From Nocardia elegans NBRC 108235 (GTDB taxonomy: Bacteria > Actinomycetota > Actinomycetes > Mycobacteriales > Mycobacteriaceae), in NCBI RefSeq assembly GCF_001612845.1, contig NZ_BDBF01000038.1:1-64000 (forward strand): a stretch of 64,000 bases of DNA. The letters run 5' to 3'. The position numbers and the translations under genes were made by a program. The notes below the pieces were generated by a model. It did no database searches. It was not told the origin of the DNA and saw only the letters and a list, made by a program, of their open reading frames with translations. Of this stretch, positions 1 to 7,899 are shown piece after piece; the first letter of the stretch is position 1, and each line of letters begins with the position of its first letter.

Positions 1-54
1 CCCACCCGGGCCGGTCCGCGCGGCGCGGCCGTACGGCTGCGGGGCGGCGGACAT
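1..54 (-). CDS. N-terminus of an unidentified gene cut by the left window edge
   Basis: On the minus strand an ATG (54-52) is preceded by GGAGG with a 6-base gap, a strong actinobacterial ribosome binding site, and is followed by 18 open codons to the window edge. The visible residues are MSAAPQPYGRAARTGPGG, a Pro/Gly/Ala-rich start typical of membrane or low-complexity N-termini. It has the same orientation as the biosynthetic operon upstream, 236 bp behind the stop of the prenyltransferase, so it could be the next operon member or an independent gene. Too little is visible to name it. Confidence 0.5.
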   Translation of the reverse strand, partial: MSAAPQPYGRAARTGPGG

Positions 55-290
55 CGGATACCTCCGGAAGGGTCGTGGTTGCACCCGACGCCACGAACGA
101 GACACCGGACCGCGAGCCCGACGCGGCAAGGGCAAACCGCGCCGGATCCGGTGTACCGCACGATGCGAAGGGGGCAATCCTGCGGCGCCGGGTGCTACTT
201 CCAAGCGTGCGCGCTCGCGGCGGCCCGGTCACTGCCCTTTCAGTGGCCTTCCGATGCCCCTGGGGCGTCAGCCCCTGTCCGCCATGGGAA

Positions 291-1346
291 CTATCGCCAG
301 GTCACGGCCGTGACGACGAGAATCAGATACAACACCAGTACGAATACCACAGCCGGGATGACGGGATACGCCCGGGTGGCAGAATCCGACTCCCTGCCCG
401 ATTCACCGGGCGACGCCGGACCGGCTCGGACAGGTTCGCGCGGCGACGGCGAGACCGATGTCCGGGTGAGGAACGATCCCGCCGCGAGGGCCGGAAGTAT
501 CAACAGTCCCACCGGTATCCACAGCAGCAGCGCCCACGGCAGCGGATGGTCCCACGGTCGGCTCAGCAACACATCGGCACCGACCGCGAGGGCCGCGAAA
601 CCCACGGTCGCGACGACGCTCCCCCGCACTCCCAGCACATTCGAGTAGTACCACTGCCCCGGCCTGACGTCGGCCACCGTCTTGCGCGCGAATTCGAAGT
701 GCAGGAAGGCGCCCGCGAAGATCAGTGCGACCCAGGCTGTCCGCCAACCGTTTTCGACCTGCCCGGTATCGATCGCCGAGCGCACGAGGTAGGCGATGAT
801 CCACAACTGCACCGGGTAGGTCACGGCCAGGTTCAGCAGCAGGTCGCGGTGTATCCGCGCCGACACGCTTTCCAGCCCCCACAGCGCGAGGCCGTACCCC
901 ATCGCGGCGACGACGAGGGCCGCGGACCACCACGACAGCAGCGACGACACCACGGTCAGCGCCACCGCGATCACCCCGATCGCGACCCATAGTTCGCCGA
1001 CACCTACCGCCCCCGTGACCAGCGGCCGTTCCGGATTGTGCACGCGGTCGTAGTCGAGGTCCTTGATCTCGTCCACCATGCGCAGATACAGCAGCAGTAC
1101 CGCGACGACGACGATGCGCACCGCCGTCGCCCATCCCGGGCGCCATGCGGAGTCCGGATGCGACACCACCGCCGCGGTGCCCTCCACAGCGGCGACGAAC
1201 AGGACCGCGTAGAGCAGATGATGCGTTTCGTAGCGCACGACGGTGAACCGCGCGATCCGCGCGAGGGCCGATCCGGACGCTCGATATCGGTTCGCGGCCG
1301 CCGCCTGCTCCGACCGGCCGGCGGGCGCGGCGGAACCGCTCAGCAT
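291..1346 (-). CDS. UbiA-family membrane prenyltransferase, last visible gene of the biosynthetic operon
   Basis: A 351-residue polytopic membrane protein. Hydrophobic helices begin near residue 40 (the segment HHLLYAVLFVAAVEG) and alternate with charged loops up to a final helix at the C-terminus. The acidic loop MVDEIKDLDYDRVHNPERP matches the first Asp-rich motif of UbiA enzymes, which binds the Mg-prenyl-diphosphate and is typically followed by the RPL(V/I)TG element seen here. A clear second DxxD motif was not found. The family transfers isoprenyl groups to aromatic, lipid or glycerol-phosphate acceptors inside the membrane. The ATG at 1346 overlaps the stop of the AfsA-like gene (1340), so it is translationally coupled to the operon and probably acts on its product. 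The acceptor cannot be told from sequence. Confidence 0.8.
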   Translation of the reverse strand: MLSGSAAPAGRSEQAAAANRYRASGSALARIARFTVVRYETHHLLYAVLFVAAVEGTAAVVSHPDSAWRPGWATAVRIVVVAVLLLYLRMVDEIKDLDYDRVHNPERPLVTGAVGVGELWVAIGVIAVALTVVSSLLSWWSAALVVAAMGYGLALWGLESVSARIHRDLLLNLAVTYPVQLWIIAYLVRSAIDTGQVENGWRTAWVALIFAGAFLHFEFARKTVADVRPGQWYYSNVLGVRGSVVATVGFAALAVGADVLLSRPWDHPLPWALLLWIPVGLLILPALAAGSFLTRTSVSPSPREPVRAGPASPGESGRESDSATRAYPVIPAVVFVLVLYLILVVTAVTWR

Positions 1347-2299
1347 TCCGCCTCGTCGGTGTCGTAGCGCAGGCCGATGCGCGCGGCCACCCCACCGCAT
1401 TGGTGGATTTCGCAATCGATCTGTCCCGGAACGGAATCCGAGGCGCGCGCCACGCATTCGGCGCGGTGGTCCAGTTCCACGAACCGCTCGAAGGAACTGG
1501 AGACCCCGATCAGCCGGCCCGGCTCCGACACCGCCCTCGCGGCGACCGTCTGACGTGCCGCCTCGAGCAGCACACTGCCGGGCACGTGATCCACCGGGTG
1601 GTCGAACAGAATCGGATGGCCGGTATCGATCACCAGCTCGGCGCCCGCGGCCGCGCCCACCCGTCGCAGCGGGCCGATCACCACATTGCGCGCGTTGGCC
1701 CGGCCCACGTCGATCGCCGCGGCCGACTGCCCCGGTGGCAGCGCGGCGGCGATGTCGCCGAGCCCCAGTGCGGTGCGCAAACCGCCGCGCAGCGCCTCCC
1801 AGCGCGACGGCGACACCCAGGTGAAGGATCCGTCCACGATCATCAGCGGCGCTCCGCCGCATTCGATGTCGAGCACCATATCCACCCCCTGCAGCACCTC
1901 GCCGCGCCGATGGCGGCGCGAAATCTGCACCGACATCACCAGATCCGCGGGCGCGGGCCCGATCGCCCAGTTGTCGCTCTCGGCCACCGCACCGTTGAAG
2001 GTGCGCACGACGAAGCCGAAATCCTGTGGAACGCCGAAGTATTCGTGCGTGAGCGCGATCGCCGCCTGGCGGGCGGCCTCCATCACCAGCAGGGGGTCGT
2101 AGGTGCCGTCCCACGGTGCCAGGTGGTCGCCGTAGAAGGCGTGCATGCGGGGTAGCTGGGCGCCGACCACGAATTCGTCGGACCGCGCGGCGTGCAGGGA
2201 GGTGACGAATACCTCCGATACCGCGCAGCGGTGGGCGAGATGGCGGGAGATGGTGTGCACATGGCTCGCGGTCGGGATGGTCGCGGTGTCGATCGTCAT
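1340..2299 (-). CDS. AfsA-like A-factor/gamma-butyrolactone biosynthesis hotdog protein
   Basis: A 319-residue protein made of two related hotdog-type halves, as in AfsA/ScbA. The first half (about residues 30-170) carries HLAHRCAVSEVFVTSLH and the segment AFYGDHLAPWDGTYDPLLVM; the second (about 205-315) carries HPILFDHPVDHVPGSVLLEAARQ, the most recognisable AfsA signature. AfsA enzymes condense a beta-ketoacyl thioester with dihydroxyacetone phosphate on the way to gamma-butyrolactone signals. The start ATG (2299) overlaps the stop of the NDK-like gene. The neighbouring ACP, acyl-AMP ligase and reductase fit an acyl-thioester-using role. No ArpA-type receptor gene is adjacent, so the product may be a metabolite rather than a classical signal. 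Confidence 0.85.
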   Translation of the reverse strand: MTIDTATIPTASHVHTISRHLAHRCAVSEVFVTSLHAARSDEFVVGAQLPRMHAFYGDHLAPWDGTYDPLLVMEAARQAAIALTHEYFGVPQDFGFVVRTFNGAVAESDNWAIGPAPADLVMSVQISRRHRRGEVLQGVDMVLDIECGGAPLMIVDGSFTWVSPSRWEALRGGLRTALGLGDIAAALPPGQSAAAIDVGRANARNVVIGPLRRVGAAAGAELVIDTGHPILFDHPVDHVPGSVLLEAARQTVAARAVSEPGRLIGVSSSFERFVELDHRAECVARASDSVPGQIDCEIHQCGGVAARIGLRYDTDEAEC

Positions 2300-3198
2300 G
2301 GTCGTGCCTCCAACCAGTCGTGTGCGGATACCGGGGGCAGGGTCTGGCGCCGCCCGCCGTTGCGCATGGGAAGTACCTGGGAGCCGAGGACGATGGCCGA
2401 CCACGGATCGATCGCGCGGCCCGTGGCCCAGGCGCGCCGCAACAGCAGCGCACAGTCCTCGTCACGATCGGGATCGAAGTCCGCCGGAACGTCGCCGAGG
2501 TCGGCGAGCAGACGCGCGGTGGCGGCGGAACGCGTGAAAACCCTTGCGGGAGTGCGGGAGTACAGCTTCACGGCGCAGGCGGCGGCTTCGGCACCGCGCT
2601 CCTCCCCGGTCGCGATCTCACGCAGCACCCGCGCGCGGGCGTCGGTGTCGAAGTAGATCGCGAACTCCCGCAGCACATCGGCCGGATCGTCCGGCGAATG
2701 CACCAGATTCAGCAGATAGCTGTATCTGCCCAGAACATAACGTAATTCGCCCGGCTGCCGCTTGCCCGGATCGGTCGGTCCCTTGGCCGCCGTGAGCCGC
2801 ACCGAGGTCGGCAGCGCCTCCGGTTCGCCGGAGACGACGAGGACCAGCGCGTCGGAGATCTCGGTCAGCAGATCGGCCAGTCGCCGCCGCTCCGGCGAGG
2901 CGATATTCCACGCGAAATACCACAGCGCGCGCACCAGATGCCGGTCGACCGCGCAGATGTGGGCCGCCACGACCCGGAAGTCGTTGTCCCGCAACCACTG
3001 CAGGGTCGGTTCGACCGCCCGGGCCACGATCGCATCCGGTTTCAGCAGCAGCAGTGAGTATCGGCGGGAGAATTCGGCCGCGTCGAGTCCGGCCTCACCG
3101 AGGTGGTCGACGGTCTCCTGGACGTAGGTGTCCTCGGCATAGGCGGCCGCCTTGTCCGGCAACGGCGTCGACGCCGCCAGCAGTTGCGCCAGGTTCAT
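2296..3198 (-). CDS. Nucleoside-diphosphate-kinase-like protein with extended C-terminus
   Basis: A 300-residue protein. Residues 45-185 have the NDK fold signature, beginning RYSLLLLKPDAIVAR and ending NLVHSPDDPADVLREFAIYF. Compared with the housekeeping NDK in this window (21717-22118), the residues that contact nucleotide and phosphate appear kept: Lys53 in the KPD motif, Thr142 in GPTDP, Arg153, Asn164 and the phospho-acceptor His167 in NxxH. The domain has an insertion before the GPTDP segment, and about 115 extra residues follow, ending in an unrecognised domain. It is embedded in the AfsA/ligase operon with 4-bp overlaps on both sides. The inferred role is phosphotransfer through a phosphohistidine, possibly on a pathway intermediate or a nucleotide made by the neighbouring nucleotidyltransferase. 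Start ATG 3198 is chosen because it overlaps the upstream stop. Confidence 0.75.
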   Translation of the reverse strand: MNLAQLLAASTPLPDKAAAYAEDTYVQETVDHLGEAGLDAAEFSRRYSLLLLKPDAIVARAVEPTLQWLRDNDFRVVAAHICAVDRHLVRALWYFAWNIASPERRRLADLLTEISDALVLVVSGEPEALPTSVRLTAAKGPTDPGKRQPGELRYVLGRYSYLLNLVHSPDDPADVLREFAIYFDTDARARVLREIATGEERGAEAAACAVKLYSRTPARVFTRSAATARLLADLGDVPADFDPDRDEDCALLLRRAWATGRAIDPWSAIVLGSQVLPMRNGGRRQTLPPVSAHDWLEARP

Positions 3199-4289
3199 CG
3201 GCTGCCTCCCGCCTTCGCGCCCCAGGTGAAGCGCGCCAGCACCTCCGGTACCGAGGGCAGCGGATCGCCGAGGTAGCCGCTCTCCAGGCAGTGGTCCAGG
3301 AGCAATCGCAGATACGGCTTGCCGGTCGCGGGACAATCCCGTCCGAGCAGGGCGTGGGTCGCGGTGGTGTCGAACAGCGGGCGGCGTGCGAAGTAGCTCG
3401 TATAGAGCGCGCCGATACGCTGGAAGTATTCGCGTTCCAGCGGCTCCAGGTCGTCCACCGAGAAGGTGGCTTCGGGAACGAAGGTCGCGACGTGGAAGGA
3501 CGGATATTCGGCGAGGACGTCCGAAATATCGCGCAGCGACAGCGCATCGGCGCCGACGGCGTGAAAGGTCTGTCCCACAGCGGATTCGAAGTCGATGGCG
3601 GCGGCCGTGATCACATCGGCGACGAAGTCGACCGGGGCGGGTGCGATCGTGGCGTCGTAGCGGCCGGGCAGCGAGCGCAGTTTGCCCTCGACGATCAACT
3701 TCACCACGGTGTAGAGGTTCTTGTAGTCACGGATCACGCCGGTGCCGGCGGCGCCGGTGACCACACCGGGGCGCACGACCGCCCAGCGCAGTCCCGGTGT
3801 GCAGCGCACCTGGCGTTCGGCGCGGAACTTACTGTCCTCGTAGCCGTTTCCGAACGCTTGCCCGACGTCGAGTTCCGCCTCGGCGACGACACCCGTCCGC
3901 ATCCCGCAGACATAGGCGGTGCTCACGTACACCAGCGGCACGTCCCAGCGCAGCGCCAGCTCGATCGCGTGCGCGGTGCCGCGCACGTTCAGTTCCTCGT
4001 AGTCGCCGGCGGTGGCATCGAAAGCGGTGGTCGCGGCGGCGTGCACGATCATGCCGACGCGGGAACCGAGTTCGGCGGCGTCGTGCCGGGACAGGCCGAA
4101 CCCCAGCCGCCGGATATCGCCGCGCACCGCCTCGATGCCGTCCAGCTGCGAACCGTCGTTGCCGACGATCCGTGAATTGCTGTGCAGCACACCGACAACG
4201 GGCCGTCCCGCCGCACCGAGGCGCGCCACCACCTCGGCGCCGACCAGGCCACCCGCACCGGTCACCAATACGGCGTCGTGGCCGGTCAC
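3195..4289 (-). CDS. Extended SDR / thioester-reductase-like NAD(P)-dependent oxidoreductase
   Basis: A 364-residue protein with the Rossmann motif TGAGGLVG at residues 10-17, the serine segment VYVSTAYVCG near 121-129 and the catalytic YxxxK pair Tyr150/Lys154 (GNGYEDSK). Length and the C-terminal region fit extended SDRs of the NAD-binding-4 / male-sterility type, which include thioester reductases that release acyl-ACP chains as aldehydes or alcohols, and also epimerases. The gene overlaps the ACP gene by 4 bp upstream and the NDK-like gene by 4 bp downstream. Reduction of an ACP-bound acyl chain or of a butenolide intermediate is the likely role; epimerase activity is an alternative. Confidence 0.75.
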   Translation of the reverse strand: MTGHDAVLVTGAGGLVGAEVVARLGAAGRPVVGVLHSNSRIVGNDGSQLDGIEAVRGDIRRLGFGLSRHDAAELGSRVGMIVHAAATTAFDATAGDYEELNVRGTAHAIELALRWDVPLVYVSTAYVCGMRTGVVAEAELDVGQAFGNGYEDSKFRAERQVRCTPGLRWAVVRPGVVTGAAGTGVIRDYKNLYTVVKLIVEGKLRSLPGRYDATIAPAPVDFVADVITAAAIDFESAVGQTFHAVGADALSLRDISDVLAEYPSFHVATFVPEATFSVDDLEPLEREYFQRIGALYTSYFARRPLFDTTATHALLGRDCPATGKPYLRLLLDHCLESGYLGDPLPSVPEVLARFTWGAKAGGSR

Positions 4290-4537
4290 AATCCCACCCC
4301 CTCGATCAGGGTCACCACGTCCCCGATGCGGCGCACGCCGGCCAGCTGTTCGGGGCGGTAGCGCGGTAGGCCGAAGGCCTGTTCGAGGACCAGCGTCAGC
4401 TCCATCAAGCGCAGCGAGTCGAAGCCGAGATCCTCGATCAGCCGCAACCGGTCACCCGGTTCGGCGGGCGGCGCCGGCGCCATCGCGACGACGAGTTGGC
4501 GAACCCGTTCCGCCACTGGGCTGTCCACATTCGTCAT
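4286..4537 (-). CDS. Stand-alone acyl carrier protein
   Basis: An 83-residue protein with the phosphopantetheine site GFDSLRLMEL, where Ser41 is the expected attachment residue. The helical pattern and length are those of discrete ACPs from biosynthetic clusters. The start ATG shares its A with the TGA stop of the acyl-AMP ligase gene (TGATG), so the two are translationally coupled, which supports loading of this ACP by that ligase. The downstream reductase start overlaps its stop. Confidence 0.9.
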   Translation of the reverse strand: MTNVDSPVAERVRQLVVAMAPAPPAEPGDRLRLIEDLGFDSLRLMELTLVLEQAFGLPRYRPEQLAGVRRIGDVVTLIEGVGL

Positions 4538-7500
4538 CACTGTCCTCCGTCGTGCTGGTGGGGTTGCCGCCCGCCCGAGCCGAGCAGGTCGCGGGCCTCG
4601 TCGAGGGGCAGTTCGGTGTCGAGGTAGGCGGCCGGGCGCAGCCAGTCGTAGCTGATGTCGAGGGTGCGCCGCCATTGCTCTCGCGAATCGAACGACGCCG
4701 GGAACTGCGCGCCACCGGCGATCTCTCGCACGGCCGCCGCGAGTTCGTCCAGCACGGCCAGTTCGTCCAGGCCGCTCCCACCCGATCCGAGGACCGCGGA
4801 GAAGCGCAGTGCCGACGCGCGGTCGACCAGCTCCCGCAGCGATCCCGCGTCCGGCACCAGCGCGGTCACCGTCGGACCGGGCGCGACATCCGCGGGCAGC
4901 GGGTGAATACCGTAGGTGGACAGCGCCATTCGCACACACATGGCGATCGCGCGATGCGCCGCGATATCGGCAACCGCACCCTGGCCCGCCTTGACCGCGC
5001 CCATCAGGTCCTCGCGCGCGTTCTCCAGGACCACGTTCGACCAGACCACCTCCATCGCACAGGCGACGAAGCGCTGGGCCGGCAGCGGTGACAGGGTCGC
5101 GATATCACCGTCCGCGCCGCCGCCGGCGAGTCCGAGCGCGGGCATCCGCGTGGACGGAATCGGCGTGACGGGGCGTAGCGGTTTGCACATGGCGAGCGCG
5201 AGACGCAGTGTCTCGCCGCCGCGCAGGGCCAGTCCGACGAAGCCCAAGCGGACGAATTCGGCGAGTTCGGTACCGATCGGCGACCGGCGCAGGATGTCGG
5301 CGACCGATTTGCGGGCGACGACGGCACGCCAGGCCGCGGCACCGCGAGCCGAGAGCGCGAAGACATCGGTGTCGTCGCGCAGGACATGGATCCGGTCCCC
5401 GATGGGCCAGGTGGTCACGCCGTCGATCCGGGCCAGCAGAATCCGGTCGGGATCATCGGCGACGTCCGCGATGCCGAATCGCCGAGCCAGTGCGAGCAGC
5501 TCGTCGAGTGTCGCGGTGTCCGGGACAGCACGGTAGGCGTCGATCAGCTCGGCGGCGTCCGGATCGACCGACGCGATTCGATCGAGCTGTCGCGGAAGCC
5601 ATTTCGTCTCGATATAGGTTTCCCCGCGCGGCGCGCCCCACGATTTGACGGCTTGGAGCAGGCCGTCGCGGGCCCACCCGTCGGCTTCCGCGTCGGCGCC
5701 CATCGCGTGCAACGCGACCGCGAACCACAGCGCGTGCCGGCTGCGCCGAGCCCACCAGTCGGACACGGTCGCCGCGAAGGTGCCGGCGGGCAGCAGCGCC
5801 GACAACCCGTCCAGATCCACGGCCGCGCTCGACCGCACCACCGTCGCGTTCCGGAACCGCTGACACCGGTTCAGCACGTCCTCGTCGAGGTCGCCGGCGC
5901 CGTCCGCACCGGCCACCCGAGCCAGTTGCGCCCGCAGTTGCGCCTCGGACCGGGTGCGGATCTCGATGCGGCGGCCGTCGGCGAACACCACGGTCGGTAG
6001 CGTCGGCATCTCCTCGGCACCGGGTGCCACGATCAGGAAGTCGATATCGGAACCCTCGTTGCCGAATCCCTCCGCCAGCGACCCCTCGAACAGGGCGGCG
6101 GAATTCGGCGGGATCGAGACCGTTTCCAGTGCGGCGGCCAGCAGCCGCTCGGCACGATCGAGCGGCAGCGCGGGCTCGGTGGACAGACCGGTCGTGGTGG
6201 TGTCGGTGGCGGGGTGTTCGGTGGCGCCCGCCAAACGCTCCTCGGTATACAGCTGCCACATGTGGCGGCGGCGCGGTTTGCCGCTCGAGGTGCGGCGGAT
6301 GAAGCCGCGCGGTCCGGTGACCACGCCCACGGTGCCCGCGGGACCCAGTTCGCCACGCACCACGGTCCGGGCTCGGGCAATCCACTCCCCCGGCGCCGTT
6401 TCGACGAACAGCACGATGCCGGGTGCGGCGCCGCCGGTCAGCGAGACCGCCGCGAGCTTGCCCTTGGTGATACCGGTTTCGCGGGCCACCCGCGATTCGA
6501 TGTCCTCCATGAACACCGAACGTCCCCGGACCTTCAGGCTCGTGCCCATCCGGCCCAGCACGAAAACCTCGTCGTGATAACGGAATCCGGCGTCGCCGGT
6601 GTAGAGCCGGCCGTCGGCGATGCGCGTTGCGCCGCCGGCGCCGTCGGTATAACCGAGTGCGACCGAATCGCCGATCACCACCATCTCCCCGAGCACCCCG
6701 TCGGGCAGTTCGCGGCCGTCCTCGTCCACCACCACGACGGTGGATTCGGGAGTGGAGAAGCCCAAGCCCGTGATCCAGCCCGGGCCGCTCACCCACCGAT
6801 CGTCGGCGAGTGCGACCTCAGCGACGACTCGCACCCGCTCACCGGGCCGCAGGGTCGCGGTATCGACCCGCAAGGCCGTCAGCGGCCGGTCGCGCGCCGA
6901 GGAGGTGACCATCAGCGTGGCCTCGGCCAAACCGTAGGCGAGGGTGTAGGCCCGAGCGGAAAAGCCGCGGGCGCCGGTGAGTTCGGCGAACGACCGCAGA
7001 TCCTCGACTTCGACCGGTTCGGAACCGACCGCGAGCGTCCGCCATCCCGACAGGTCCAGATCGGCGATGTCGTCCGGGGAAACGCGGTGTGCGACATAGC
7101 CGAGGGCGAACGACGGCGACGGCGAATGCTGGGCGTGCGCCATCGCCCGCAACCAGCGCGCGGGGTCGCGTACGAACTGATCGGGCCGCATCAGATACAG
7201 GTCCCCCTGATTGGCGACCGTGGTGAGGAATGCGCCGACCAGGCCCATATCGTGGTAGAGCGGCAGCCAGGAGACCATCGCCTCGCCGGGCCGCCAGTCG
7301 ATCAGCCGGCTGATCATCCGGATGTTGTTGGCCAGGTTGTGCCACGACACGCGCACGCCGCGCGGGGTTCCGGTCGACCCGGAGGTGAATTGCAGCAGTG
7401 CCGTCTCGGCCACGGGCGCGAGCGTCCGTTCGGCGGGCGTCCCGGTTTCGGCCACGACGACCGGTTCGTCGGCACGCCCGGCCGCGGTCATCGCCTGCCG

Positions 7501-7899
7501 GACCAGTGCTTCCAGTTCCACCGAGGTGACGACCACGCGAGGCGCGGCTTGGTCGAGTATCGCCGCGACATGCGCGATGTACTGCTCCACATCGGCGAAC
7601 ATCGGCGGCGCGATGGGCGTGAACACCCCGCCGCAGGCCCAGACGGCGTAAAACGCTGCGACACAGGGGAATCCGGTCGGCATGACGACGCAGACGCCGG
7701 CCTCGTCATCGCCCCCGAGCCCCCGTTCGCGGAGCCGGCCCGCGACCGACCAGGTCAGCTCGGCGAGCTCCGCGTAGCTGCGGAACTGCCAGCCGTCCGC
7801 TTCGTCGGCGAGGTGGATGCCGGTGGCGGTGGCGGGATTCACCAGCCAGCCGCGCACCAATTCCTGGTCGTCGCCGGTCGTCGGCAGTTCACTGGGCAT
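4537..7899 (-). CDS. Fatty-acyl-AMP ligase fused to nucleotidyltransferase and C-terminal helical domains
   Basis: A 1120-residue multidomain protein. Residues 1-560 are an ANL-superfamily ligase of FAAL type: P-loop FTSGSTGTPRGV (171-182), the segment SWLPLYHDMGLVG (210-222) typical of acyl-AMP ligases, YGLAEATLMV (322-331) and the C-terminal catalytic-lysine motif SSGKP with Lys541. Residues about 604-625 (FEGSLAEGFGNEGSDIDFLI) are a textbook nucleotidyltransferase motif, GSxAxG followed by SDxD, and begin an MNT-like domain with a helical part. Residues about 826-895 resemble a PqqD-like winged helix (weak). The last ~210 residues are helical and unrecognised. The ligase would activate a fatty acid as adenylate and pass it to the adjacent ACP; the nucleotidyltransferase target is unknown. 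ATG 7899 overlaps the upstream stop by 11 bp. Confidence 0.85.
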   Translation of the reverse strand: MPSELPTTGDDQELVRGWLVNPATATGIHLADEADGWQFRSYAELAELTWSVAGRLRERGLGGDDEAGVCVVMPTGFPCVAAFYAVWACGGVFTPIAPPMFADVEQYIAHVAAILDQAAPRVVVTSVELEALVRQAMTAAGRADEPVVVAETGTPAERTLAPVAETALLQFTSGSTGTPRGVRVSWHNLANNIRMISRLIDWRPGEAMVSWLPLYHDMGLVGAFLTTVANQGDLYLMRPDQFVRDPARWLRAMAHAQHSPSPSFALGYVAHRVSPDDIADLDLSGWRTLAVGSEPVEVEDLRSFAELTGARGFSARAYTLAYGLAEATLMVTSSARDRPLTALRVDTATLRPGERVRVVAEVALADDRWVSGPGWITGLGFSTPESTVVVVDEDGRELPDGVLGEMVVIGDSVALGYTDGAGGATRIADGRLYTGDAGFRYHDEVFVLGRMGTSLKVRGRSVFMEDIESRVARETGITKGKLAAVSLTGGAAPGIVLFVETAPGEWIARARTVVRGELGPAGTVGVVTGPRGFIRRTSSGKPRRRHMWQLYTEERLAGATEHPATDTTTTGLSTEPALPLDRAERLLAAALETVSIPPNSAALFEGSLAEGFGNEGSDIDFLIVAPGAEEMPTLPTVVFADGRRIEIRTRSEAQLRAQLARVAGADGAGDLDEDVLNRCQRFRNATVVRSSAAVDLDGLSALLPAGTFAATVSDWWARRSRHALWFAVALHAMGADAEADGWARDGLLQAVKSWGAPRGETYIETKWLPRQLDRIASVDPDAAELIDAYRAVPDTATLDELLALARRFGIADVADDPDRILLARIDGVTTWPIGDRIHVLRDDTDVFALSARGAAAWRAVVARKSVADILRRSPIGTELAEFVRLGFVGLALRGGETLRLALAMCKPLRPVTPIPSTRMPALGLAGGGADGDIATLSPLPAQRFVACAMEVVWSNVVLENAREDLMGAVKAGQGAVADIAAHRAIAMCVRMALSTYGIHPLPADVAPGPTVTALVPDAGSLRELVDRASALRFSAVLGSGGSGLDELAVLDELAAAVREIAGGAQFPASFDSREQWRRTLDISYDWLRPAAYLDTELPLDEARDLLGSGGRQPHQHDGGQ

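Noticed and set aside
2300..2404. Upstream extension of the AfsA-like gene to 2404
   Set aside because: The extra 35 residues overlap the NDK-like gene and are Arg/Pro-rich; the ATG at 2299 overlaps the upstream stop exactly as in the rest of the operon.
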